This document shows, piece by piece, positions 37,498 through 49,221 of a stretch of 64,000 nucleotides of DNA. A model generated the notes under the pieces. The model searched no databases. It was not told where the DNA came from and saw only the letters and a program-made list of their open reading frames with translations. Position 1 is the first letter of the stretch. Every line of letters begins with the position of its first letter. Source of the DNA: Limanda limanda (lineage: Eukaryota > Chordata > Actinopteri > Pleuronectiformes > Pleuronectidae); the NCBI RefSeq assembly GCF_963576545.1, contig NW_026870563.1, forward strand, positions 558,001 to 622,000, read 5' to 3'. Made by a program: the position numbers and the translations under genes.

Positions 37498-40285
37498 GAA
37501 GGTCGGAGAGACTTGCAAGTAGGCTCTACCCCCACTAAATGGGGTAGCGCGCATCGATCGGTACCATCCTTGAGCTTCTCCGACTTTCGGAAGGGTTAGG
37601 GTTAGGGTTAGGGATGAAAGCACATAGGAGAAAGAGATATTCTTGAATAACTTTTTTTGTGAAGGTCGGAGAGACTTGCAAGTAGGCTCTACCCGAACTA
37701 AATGGGGTAGCGCGCATCGATCGGTACCATCCTTGAGCTTCTCCGACTTTCGGAAGGGTTAGGGTTAGGGTTAGGGATGAAAGCACATAGGAGAAAGAGA
37801 TATTCTTGAATAACTTTTTTTGTGAAGGTCGGAGAGACTTGAAAAGTGGTTGCATCTGGACTAATTTGGGTCCTGCGGATCGATTGGTACCATCCCCGAG
37901 CTTGTACGACCTTCGGAAGAGGTCGACCGACGAAATTCCCCCAAATCTGAGGAGATATTCTTGAATAACTTTTTTTGTGAAGGTCGGAGAGACTTGCAAG
38001 TAGGCTCTACCCCCACTAAATGGGGTAGCGCGCATCGATCGGTACCATCCTTGAGCTTCTCCGACTTTCGGAAGGGTTAGGGTTAGGGTTAGGGATGAAA
38101 GCACATAGGAGAAAGAGATATTCTTGAATAACTTTTTTTGTGAAGGTCGGAGAGACTTGAAAAGTGGTTGCATCTGGACTAATTTGGGTCCTGCGGATCG
38201 ATTGGTACCATCCCCGAGCTTGTACGACCTTCGGAAGAGGTCGACCGACGAAATTCCCCCAAATCTGAGGAGATATTCTTGAATAACTTTTTTTGTGAAG
38301 GTCGGAGAGACTTGCAAGTAGGCTCTACCCCCACTAAATGGGGTTGCGCGCATCGATCAGTACCATCCTTGAGCTTCTCCGACTTTCGGAAGGGTTAGGG
38401 TTAGGGTTAGGGATGAAAGCACATAGGAGAAAGAGATATTCTTGAATAACTTTTTTTGTGAAGGTCGGAGAGACTTGCAAGTAGGCTTTACCCCCACTAA
38501 ATGGGGTAGCGCGCATCGATCGGTACTATCCTTGAGCTTCTCCGACTTTCGGAAGGGTTAGGGTTAGGGTTAGGGATGAAAGCACATAGGAGAAAGAGAT
38601 ATTCTTGAATAACTTTTTTTGTGAAGGTCGGAGAGACTTGGAAAGTGGTTGCATCTGGACTAATTTGGGTCCTGCGGATCGATTGGTACCATCCCCGAGC
38701 GTGTACGACCTTCGGAAGAGGTCGACCGACGAAATTCCCCCAAATCTGAGGAGATATTCTTGAATAACTTTTTTTGTGAAGGTCGGAGAGACTTGCAAGT
38801 AGGCTCTACCCCCACTAAATGGGGTTGCGCGCATCGATCGGTACCATCCTTGAGCTTCTCCGACTTTCGGAAGGGTTAGGGTTAGGGTTAGGGATGAAAG
38901 CACATAGGAGAAAGAGATATTCTTGAATAACTTTTTTTGTGAAGGTCGGAGAGACTTGCAAGTAGGCTCTACCCCCACTAAATGGGGTAGCGCGCATCGA
39001 TCGGTACCATCCTTGAGCTTCTCCGACTTTCGGAAGGGTTAGGGTTAGGGTTAGGGATGAAAGCACATAGGAGAAAGAGATATTCTTGAATAACTTTTTT
39101 TGTGAAAGTCGGAGAGACTTGCAAGTAGGCTCTACCCGAACTAAATGGGGTAGCGCGCATCGATCGGTACCATCCTTGAGCTTCTCCGACTTTCGGAAGG
39201 GTTAGGGTTAGGGTTAGGGATGAAAGCACATAGGAGAAAGAGATATTCTTGAATAACTTTTTTTGTGAAGGTCGGAGAGACTTGAAAAGTGGTTGCATCT
39301 GGACTAATTTGGGTCCTGCGGATCGATTGGTACCATCCCCGAGCTTGTACGACCTTCGGAAGAGGTCGACCGACGAAATTCCCCCAAATCTGAGGAGATA
39401 TTCTTGAATAACTTTTTTTGTGAAGGTCGGAGAGACTTGCAAGTAGGCTCTACCCCCACTAAATGGGGTAGCGAGCATAGATCGGTACCATCCTTGAGCT
39501 TCTCCGACTTTCGGAAGGGTTAGGGTTAGGGTTAGGGATGAAAGCACATAGGAGAAAGAGATATTCTTGAATAACTTTTTTTGTGAAGGTCGGAGAGACT
39601 TGCAAGTAGGCTCTACCCCCACTAAATGGGGTAGCGCGCATCGATCGGTACCATCCTTGAGCTTCTCCGACTTTCGGAAGGGTTAGGGTTAGGGTTAGGG
39701 ATGAAAGCACATAGGAGAAAGAGATATTCTTGAATAACTTTTTTTGTGAAGGTCGGAGAGACTTGGAAAGTGGTTGCATCTGGACTAATTTGGGTCCTGC
39801 GGATCGATTGGTACCATCCCCGAGCTTGTACGACCTTCGGAAGAGGTCGACCGACGAAATTCCCCCAAATCTGAGGAGATATTCTTGAATAACTTTTTTT
39901 GTGAAGGTCGGAGAGACTTGCAAGTATCCTCTACCCCCACTAAATGGGGTAGCGCGCATCGATCGGTACCATCCTTGAGCTTCTCCGACTTTCGGAAGGG
40001 TTAGGGTTAGGGTTAGGGATGAAAGCACATAGGAGAAAGAGATATTCTTGAATAACTTTTTTTGTGAAGGTCGGACAGACTTGGAAAGTGGTTGCATCTG
40101 GACTAATTTGGGTCCTGCAGATCGATTGGTACCATCCCCGAGCTTGTACGACCTTCGGAAGAGGTCGACCGACGAAATTCCCCCAAATCTGAGGAGATAT
40201 TCTTGAATAACTTTTTTTGTGAAGGTCGGAGAGACTTGCAAGTAGGCTCTACCCCCACTAAATGGGGTAGCGCGCATCGATCGGT

Positions 40286-40599
40286 ACCATCCTTGAGCTT
40301 CTCCGACTTTCGGAAGGGTTAGGGTTAGGGATGAAAGCACATAGGAGAAAGAGATATTCTTGAATAACTTTTTTTGTGAAGGTCGGAGAGACTTGCAAGT
40401 AGGCTCTACCCCCACTAAATGGGGTAGCGCGCATTGATCGGTACCATCCTTGAGCTTCTCCGACTTTCGGAAGGGTTAGGGTTAGGGATGAAAGCACATA
40501 GGAGAAAGAGATATTCTTGAATAACTTTTTTTGTGAAGGTCGGAGAGACTTGGAAAGTGGTTGCATCTGGACTAATTTGGGTCCTGCGGATCGATTGGT
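40286..40599 (+). repeat. Two adjacent hexamer-deleted units
   Basis: The units at 40286 and 40443 both have two TTAGGG. In the next higher-order copy the first partner (46028) is also short but the second (46185) has three hexamers. Within a few kilobases this shows gain or loss of a single hexamer on an otherwise near-identical background. Confidence 0.9.
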
Positions 40600-41632
40600 A
40601 CCATCCCCGAGCTTGTACGACCTTCGGAAGAGGTCGACCGACGAAATTCCCCCAAATCTGAGGAGATATTCTTGAATAACTTTTTTTGTGAAGGTCGGAG
40701 AGACTTGCAAGTAGGCTCTACCCCCACTAAATGGGGTAGCGCGCATCGATCGGTACCATCCTTGAGCTTCTCCGACTTTCGGAAGGGTTAGGGTTAGGGT
40801 TAGGGATGAAAGCACATAGGAGAAAGAGATATTCTTGAATAACTTTTTTTGTGAAGGTCGGAGAGACTTGGAAAGTGGTTGCATCTGGACTAATTTGGGT
40901 CCTGCGGATCGATTGGTACCATCCCCGAGCTTGTACGACCTTCGAAAGAGGTCGACCGACGAAATTCCCCCAAATCTGAGGAGATATTCTTGAATAACTT
41001 TTTTTGTGAAGGTCGGAGAGACTTGCAAGTAGGCTCTACCCCCACTAAATGGGGTTGCGCGCATCGATCAGTACTATCCTTGAGCTTCTCCGACTTTCGG
41101 AAGGGTTAGGGTTAGGGTTAGGGATGAAAGCACATAGGAGAAAGAGATATTCTTGAATAACTTTTTTTGTGAAGGTCGGAGAGACTTGCAAGTAGGCTCT
41201 ACCCCCACTAAATGGGGTTGCGCGCATCGATCGGTACCATCCTTGAGCTTCTCCGACTTTCGGAAGGGTTAGGGTTAGGGTTAGGGATGAAAGCACATAG
41301 GAGAAAGAGATATTCTTGAATAACTTTTTTTGTGAAGGTCGGAGAGACTTGCAAGTAGGCTCTACCCCCACTAAATGGGGTAGCGCGCATCGATCGGTAC
41401 CATCCTTGAGCTTCTCCGACTTTCGGAAGGGTTAGGGTTAGGGTTAGGGATGAAAGCACATAGGAGAAAGAGATATTCTTGAATAACTTTTTTTGTGAAG
41501 GTCGGAGAGACTTGCAAGTAGGCTCTACCCGAACTAAATGGGGTAGCGCGCATCGATCGGTACCATCCTTGAGCTTCTCCGACTTTCGGAAGGGTTAGGG
41601 TTAGGGTTAGGGATGAAAGCGCATAGGAGAAA

Positions 41633-41942
41633 GAGATATTCTTGAATAACTTTTTTTGTGAAGGTCGGAGAGACTTGGAAAGTGGTTGCATCTGGACTAA
41701 TTTGGGTCCTGCGGATCGATTGGTACCATCCCCGAGCTTGTACGACCTTCGGAAGAGGTCGACCGACGAAATTCCCCCAAATCTGAGGAGATATTCTTGA
41801 ATAACTTTTTTTGTGAAGGTCGGAGAGACTTGAAAAGTGGTTGCATCTGGACTAATTTGGGTCCTGCGGATCGATTGGTACCATCCCCGAGCTTGTACGA
41901 CCTTCGGAAGAGGTCGACCGACGAAATTCCCCCAAATCTGAG
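41633..41942 (+). repeat. Sole beta-beta pair in the window
   Basis: Two beta monomers (41633-41787 and 41788-41942) are adjacent, so a B head (41725) is followed by core and a b tail with no telomeric alpha between them. Everywhere else beta is followed by alpha. The boundary coincides with the junction of the 5742-bp tandem duplication. The sequence left of 41788 matches the end of the second copy (47473-47535), and that to the right matches the start of the first copy (36046 onward). Confidence 0.9.
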
Positions 41943-42197
41943 GAGATATTCTTGAATAACTTTTTTTGTGAAGGTCGGAGAGACTTGCAAGTAGGCTCTA
42001 CCCCCACTAAATGGGGTTGCGCGCATCGATCAGTACCATCCTTGAGCTTCTCCGACTTTCGGAAGGGTTAGGGTTAGGGTTAGGGATGAAAGCACATAGG
42101 AGAAAGAGATATTCTTGAATAACTTTTTTTGTGAAGGTCGGAGAGACTTGCAAGTAGGCTCTACCCCCACTAAATGGGGTAGCGCGCATCGATCAGT

Positions 42198-42823
42198 ACC
42201 ATCCTTGAGCTTCTCCGACTTTCGGAAGGGTTAGGGTTAGGGATGAAAGCACATAGGAGAAAGAGATATTCTTGAATAACTTTTTTTGTGAAGGTCGGAG
42301 AGACTTGCAAGTAGGCTCTACCCCCACTAAATGGGGTAGCGCGCATCGATCGGTACCATCCTTGAGCTTCTCCGACTTTCGGAAGGGTTAGGGTTAGGGA
42401 TGAAAGCACATAGGAGAAAGAGATATTCTTGAATAACTTTTTTTGTGAAGGTCGGAGAGACTTGGAAAGTGGTTGCATCTGGACTAATTTGGGTCCTGCG
42501 GATCGATTGGTACCATCCCCGAGCTTGTACGACCTTCGGAAGAGGTCGACCGACGAAATTCCCCCAAATCTGAGGAGATATTCTTGAATAACTTTTTTTG
42601 TGAAGGTCGGAGAGACTTGCAAGTAGGCTCTACCCCCACTAAATGGGGTTGCGCGCATCGATCGGTACCATCCTTGAGCTTCTCCGACTTTCGGAAGGGT
42701 TAGGGTTAGGGATGAAAGCACATAGGAGAAAGAGATATTCTTGAATAACTTTTTTTGTGAAGGTCGGAGAGACTTGCAAGTAGGCTTTACCCCCACTAAA
42801 TGGGGTAGCGCGCATCGATCAGT
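42198..42823 (+). repeat. Second cluster of hexamer-deleted units (42198, 42355, 42667)
   Basis: This is the downstream duplicate of the cluster at 36456-37081 at an offset of 5742 bp, with the same three shortened heads and the same intervening beta at 42512. In the next long copy the counterpart of 42667 (the unit at 52271) is full length. Confidence 0.9.
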
Positions 42824-45800
42824 ACCATCCTTGAGCTTCTCCGACTTTCGGAAGGGTTAGGGTTAGGGTTAGGGATGAAAGCACATAGGAGAAAGAGATA
42901 TTCTTGAATAACTTTTTTTGTGAAGGTCGGAGAGACTTGGAAAGTGGTTTCATCTGGACTAATTTGGGTCCTGCGGATCGATTGGTACCATCCCCGAGCT
43001 TGTACGACCTTCGGAAGAGGTCGACCGACGAAATTCCCCCAAATCTGAGGAGATATTCTTGAATAACTTTTTTTGTGAAGGTCGGAGAGACTTGCAAGTA
43101 GGCTCTACCCCCACTAAATGGGGTTGCGCGCATCGATCGGTACCATCCTTGAGCTTCTCCGACTTTCGGAAGGGTTAGGGTTAGGGTTAGGGATGAAAGC
43201 ACATAGGAGAAAGAGATATTCTTGAATAACTTTTTTTTTGAAGGTCGGAGAGACTTGCAAGTAGGCTCTACCCCCACTAAATGGGGTAGCGCGCATCGAT
43301 CGGTACCATCCTTGAGCTTCTCCGACTTTCGGAAGGGTTAGGGTTAGGGTTAGGGATGAAAGCACATAGGAGAAAGAGATATTCTTGAATAACTTTTTTT
43401 GTGAAGGTCGGAGAGACTTGCAAGTAGGCTCTACCCGAACTAAATGGGGTAGCGCGCATCGATCGGTACCATCCTTGAGCTTCTCCGACTTTCGGAAGGG
43501 TTAGGGTTAGGGTTAGGGATGAAAGCACATAGGAGAAAGAGATATTCTTGAATAACTTTTTTTGTGAAGGTCGGAGAGACTTGAAAAGTGGTTGCATCTG
43601 GACTAATTTGGGTCCTGCGGATCGATTGGTACCATCCCCGAGCTTGTACGACCTTCGGAAGAGGTCGACCGACGAAATTCCCCCAAATCTGAGGAGATAT
43701 TCTTGAATAACTTTTTTTGTGAAGGTCGGAGAGACTTGCAAGTAGGCTCTACCCCCACTAAATGGGGTAGCGCGCATCGATCGGTACCATCCTTGAGCTT
43801 CTCCGACTTTCGGAAGGGTTAGGGTTAGGGTTAGGGATGAAAGCACATAGGAGAAAGAGATATTCTTGAATAACTTTTTTTGTGAAGGTCGGAGAGACTT
43901 GAAAAGTGGTTGCATCTGGACTAATTTGGGTCCTGCGGATCGATTGGTACCATCCCCGAGCTTGTACGACCTTCGGAAGAGGTCGACCGACGAAATTCCC
44001 CCAAATCTGAGGAGATATTCTTGAATAACTTTTTTTGTGAAGGTCGGAGAGACTTGCAAGTAGGCTCTACCCCCACTAAATGGGGTTGCGCGCATCGATC
44101 AGTACCATCCTTGAGCTTCTCCGACTTTCGGAAGGGTTAGGGTTAGGGTTAGGGATGAAAGCACATAGGAGAAAGAGATATTCTTGAATAACTTTTTTTG
44201 TGAAGGTCGGAGAGACTTGCAAGTAGGCTTTACCCCCACTAAATGGGGTAGCGCGCATCGATCGGTACTATCCTTGAGCTTCTCCGACTTTCGGAAGGGT
44301 TAGGGTTAGGGTTAGGGATGAAAGCACATAGGAGAAAGAGATATTCTTGAATAACTTTTTTTGTGAAGGTCGGAGAGACTTGGAAAGTGGTTGCATCTGG
44401 ACTAATTTGGGTCCTGCGGATCGATTGGTACCATCCCCGAGCTTGTACGACCTTCGGAAGAGGTCGACCGACGAAATTCCCCCAAATCTGAGGAGATATT
44501 CTTGAATAACTTTTTTTGTGAAGGTCGGAGAGACTTGCAAGTAGGCTCTACCCCCACTAAATGGGGTTGCGCGCATCGATCGGTACCATCCTTGAGCTTC
44601 TCCGACTTTCGGAAGGGTTAGGGTTAGGGTTAGGGATGAAAGCACATAGGAGAAAGAGATATTCTTGAATAACTTTTTTTGTGAAGGTCGGAGAGACTTG
44701 CAAGTAGGCTCTACCCCCACTAAATGGGGTAGCGCGCATCGATCGGTACCATCCTTGAGCTTCTCCGACTTTCGGAAGGGTTAGGGTTAGGGTTAGGGAT
44801 GAAAGCACATAGGAGAAAGAGATATTCTTGAATAACTTTTTTTGTGAAAGTCGGAGAGACTTGCAAGTAGGCTCTACCCGAACTAAATGGGGTAGCGCGC
44901 ATCGATCGGTACCATCCTTGAGCTTCTCCGACTTTCGGAAGGGTTAGGGTTAGGGTTAGGGATGAAAGCACATAGGAGAAAGAGATATTCTTGAATAACT
45001 TTTTTTGTGAAGGTCGGAGAGACTTGAAAAGTGGTTGCATCTGGACTAATTTGGGTCCTGCAGATCGATTGGTACCATCCCCGAGCTTGTACGACCTTCG
45101 GAAGAGGTCGACCGACGAAATTCCCCCAAATCTGAGGAGATATTCTTGAATAACTTTTTTTGTGAAGGTCGGAGAGACTTGCAAGTAGGCTCTACCCCCA
45201 CTAAATGGGGTAGCGAGCATAGATCGGTACCATCCTTGAGCTTCTCCGACTTTCGGAAGGGTTAGGGTTAGGGTTAGGGATGAAAGCACATAGGAGAAAG
45301 AGATATTCTTGAATAACTTTTTTTGTGAAGGTCGGAGAGACTTGCAAGTAGGCTCTACCCCCACTAAATGGGGTAGCGCGCATCGATCGGTACCATCCTT
45401 GAGCTTCTCCGACTTTCGGAAGGGTTAGGGTTAGGGTTAGGGATGAAAGCACATAGGAGAAAGAGATATTCTTGAATAACTTTTTTTGTGAAGGTCGGAG
45501 AGACTTGGAAAGTGGTTGCATCTGGACTAATTTGGGTCCTGCGGATCGATTGGTACCATCCCCGAGCTTGTACGACCTTCGGAAGAGGTCGACCGACGAA
45601 ATTCCCCCAAATCTGAGGAGATATTCTTGAATAACTTTTTTTGTGAAGGTCGGAGAGACTTGCAAGTATCCTCTACCCCCACTAAATGGGGTAGCGCGCA
45701 TCGATCGGTACCATCCTTGAGCTTCTCCGACTTTCGGAAGGGTTAGGGTTAGGGTTAGGGATGAAAGCACATAGGAGAAAGAGATATTCTTGAATAACTT

Positions 45801-46027
45801 TTTTTGTGAAGGTCGGACAGACTTGGAAAGTGGTTGCATCTGGACTAATTTGGGTCCTGCAGATCGATTGGTACCATCCCCGAGCTTGTACGACCTTCGG
45901 AAGAGGTCGACCGACGAAATTCCCCCAAATCTGAGGAGATATTCTTGAATAACTTTTTTTGTGAAGGTCGGAGAGACTTGCAAGTAGGCTCTACCCCCAC
46001 TAAATGGGGTAGCGCGCATCGATCGGT

Positions 46028-46184
46028 ACCATCCTTGAGCTTCTCCGACTTTCGGAAGGGTTAGGGTTAGGGATGAAAGCACATAGGAGAAAGAGATATT
46101 CTTGAATAACTTTTTTTGTGAAGGTCGGAGAGACTTGCAAGTAGGCTCTACCCCCACTAAATGGGGTAGCGCGCATTGATCGGT
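46028..46184 (+). repeat. Hexamer-deleted alpha head (157 bp)
   Basis: The head has GGG(TTAGGG)2. Its counterparts at 40286, 55632 and 63324 are also short, so this deletion is fixed in four copies of the long higher-order repeat. The fifth counterpart (50502, in the partial copy) has three hexamers. Confidence 0.9.
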
Positions 46185-47309
46185 ACCATCCTTGAGCTTC
46201 TCCGACTTTCGGAAGGGTTAGGGTTAGGGTTAGGGATGAAAGCACATAGGAGAAAGAGATATTCTTGAATAACTTTTTTTGTGAAGGTCGGAGAGACTTG
46301 GAAAGTGGTTGCATCTGGACTAATTTGGGTCCTGCGGATCGATTGGTACCATCCCCGAGCTTGTACGACCTTCGGAAGAGGTCGACCGACGAAATTCCCC
46401 CAAATCTGAGGAGATATTCTTGAATAACTTTTTTTGTGAAGGTCGGAGAGACTTGCAAGTAGGCTCTACCCCCACTAAATGGGGTAGCGCGCATCGATCG
46501 GTACCATCCTTGAGCTTCTCCGACTTTCGGAAGGGTTAGGGTTAGGGTTAGGGATGAAAGCACATAGGAGAAAGAGATATTCTTGAATAACTTTTTTTGT
46601 GAAGGTCGGAGAGACTTGGAAAGTGGTTGCATCTGGACTAATTTGGGTCCTGCGGATCGATTGGTACCATCCCCGAGCTTGTACGACCTTCGAAAGAGGT
46701 CGACCGACGAAATTCCCCCAAATCTGAGGAGATATTCTTGAATAACTTTTTTTGTGAAGGTCGGAGAGACTTGCAAGTAGGCTCTACCCCCACTAAATGG
46801 GGTTGCGCGCATCGATCAGTACTATCCTTGAGCTTCTCCGACTTTCGGAAGGGTTAGGGTTAGGGTTAGGGATGAAAGCACATAGGAGAAAGAGATATTC
46901 TTGAATAACTTTTTTTGTGAAGGTCGGAGAGACTTGCAAGTAGGCTCTACCCCCACTAAATGGGGTTGCGCGCATCGATCGGTACCATCCTTGAGCTTCT
47001 CCGACTTTCGGAAGGGTTAGGGTTAGGGTTAGGGATGAAAGCACATAGGAGAAAGAGATATTCTTGAATAACTTTTTTTGTGAAGGTCGGAGAGACTTGC
47101 AAGTAGGCTCTACCCCCACTAAATGGGGTAGCGCGCATCGATCGGTACCATCCTTGAGCTTCTCCGACTTTCGGAAGGGTTAGGGTTAGGGTTAGGGATG
47201 AAAGCACATAGGAGAAAGAGATATTCTTGAATAACTTTTTTTGTGAAGGTCGGAGAGACTTGCAAGTAGGCTCTACCCGAACTAAATGGGGTAGCGCGCA
47301 TCGATCGGT

Positions 47310-49221
47310 ACCATCCTTGAGCTTCTCCGACTTTCGGAAGGGTTAGGGTTAGGGTTAGGGATGAAAGCGCATAGGAGAAAGAGATATTCTTGAATAACTT
47401 TTTTTGTGAAGGTCGGAGAGACTTGGAAAGTGGTTGCATCTGGACTAATTTGGGTCCTGCGGATCGATTGGTACCATCCCCGAGCTTGTACGACCTTCGG
47501 AAGAGGTCGACCGACGAAATTCCCCCAAATCTGAGGAGATATTCTTGAATAACTTTTTTTGTGAAGGTCGGAGAGACTTGCAAGTAGGCTCTACCCCCAC
47601 TAAATGGGGTAGCGCGCATCGATCGGTACCATCCTTGAGCTTCTCCGACTTTCGGAAGGGTTAGGGTTAGGGTTAGGGATGAAAGCACATAGGAGAAAGA
47701 GATATTCTTGAATAACTTTTTTTGTGAAGGTCGGAGAGACTTGCAAGTAGGCTCTACCCCCACTAAATGGGGTAGCGCGCATCGATCGGTACCATCCTTG
47801 AGCTTCTCCGACTTTCGGAAGGGTTAGGGTTAGGGTTAGGGATGAAAGCACATAGGAGAAAGAGATATTCTTGAATAACTTTTTTTGTGAAGGTCGGAGA
47901 GACTTGGAAAGTGGTTGCATCTGGACTAATTTGGGTCCTGCGGATCGATTGGTACCATCCCCGAGCTTGTACGACCTTCGGAAGAGGTCGACCGACGAAA
48001 TTCCCCCAAATCTGAGGAGATATTCTTGAATAACTTTTTTTGTGAAGGTCGGAGAGACTTGCAAGTATCCTCTACCCCCACTAAATGGGGTAGCGCGCAT
48101 CGATCGGTACCATCCTTGAGCTTCTCCGACTTTCGGAAGGGTTAGGGTTAGGGATGAAAGCACATAGGAGAAAGAGATATTCTTGAATAACTTTTTTTGT
48201 GAAGGTCGGAGAGACTTGCAAGTAGGCTCTACCCCCACTAAATGGGGTAGCGCGCATCGATCGGTACCATCCTTGAGCTTCTCCGACTTTCGGAAGGGTT
48301 AGGGTTAGGGTTAGGGATGAAAGCACATAGGAGAAAGAGATATTCTTGAATAACTTTTTTTGTGAAGGTCGGAGAGACTTGGAAAGTGGTTGCATCTGGA
48401 CTAATTTGGGTCCTGCGGATCGATTGGTACCATCCCCGAGCTTGTACGACCTTCGGAAGAGGTCGACCGACGAAATTCCCCCAAATCTGAGGAGATATTC
48501 TTGAATAACTTTTTTTGTGAAGGTCGGAGAGACTTGCAAGTAGGCTCTACCCCCACTAAATGGGGTAGCGCGCATCGATCGGTACCATCCTTGAGCTTCT
48601 CCGACTTTCGGAAGGGTTAGGGTTAGGGTTAGGGATGAAAGCACATAGGAGAAAGAGATATTCTTGAATAACTTTTTTTGTGAAGGTCGGAGAGACTTGC
48701 AAGTACGCTCTACCCCCACTAAATGGGGTAGCGCGCATCGATCGGTACCATCCTTGAGCTTCTCCGACTTTCGGAAGGGTTAGGGTTAGGGTTAGGGATG
48801 AAAGCACATAGGAGAAAGAGATATTCTTGAATAACTTTTTTTGTGAAGGTCGGAGAGACTTGGAAAGTGGTTGCATCTGGACTAATTTGGGTCCTGCGGA
48901 TCGATTGGTACCATCCCCGAGCTTGTACGACCTTCGGAAGAGGTCGACCGACGAAATTCCCCCAAATCTGAGGAGATATTCTTGAATAACTTTTTTTGTG
49001 AAGGTCGGAGAGACTTGCAAGTATCCTCTACCCCCACTAAATGGGGTAGCGCGCATCGATCGGTACCATCCTTGAGCTTCTCCGACTTTCGGAAGGGTTA
49101 GGGTTAGGGATGAAAGCACATAGGAGAAAGAGATATTCTTGAATAACTTTTTTTGTGAAGGTCGGAGAGACTTGCAAGTAGGCTCTACCCCCACTAAATG
49201 GGGTAGCGCGCATCGATCGGT
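47310..49221 (+). repeat. 956-bp tandem duplication, two copies
   Basis: Six units (47310-48265) are repeated at 48266-49221. Each copy has a TATCCTCTACC tail (near 48067 and 49023) followed by a hexamer-deleted head (48109 and 49065). The first copy retains AAAGCGCATA in its first head and the second does not. This local duplication is absent from the corresponding place in the next long copy, near 56914-57869. Confidence 0.85.

Larger units (their letters stand above)
36046..47535 (+). repeat. 5.74-kb higher-order repeat, two tandem copies
   Basis: The copy at 36046-41787 (5742 bp) is followed directly by 41788-47535 (5748 bp; one hexamer more, because the unit at 46185 has three TTAGGG where its partner at 40443 has two). 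Markers at constant spacing are the T9 run at 37489 and 43231, GCGAGCATAG at 39471 and 45213, TCGGACAGAC at 40071 and 45813, and AAAGCGCATA in the heads at 41562 and 47310. The copies join inside a shared 45-bp core, which creates the only beta-beta neighbour pair in the window. Confidence 0.9.
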
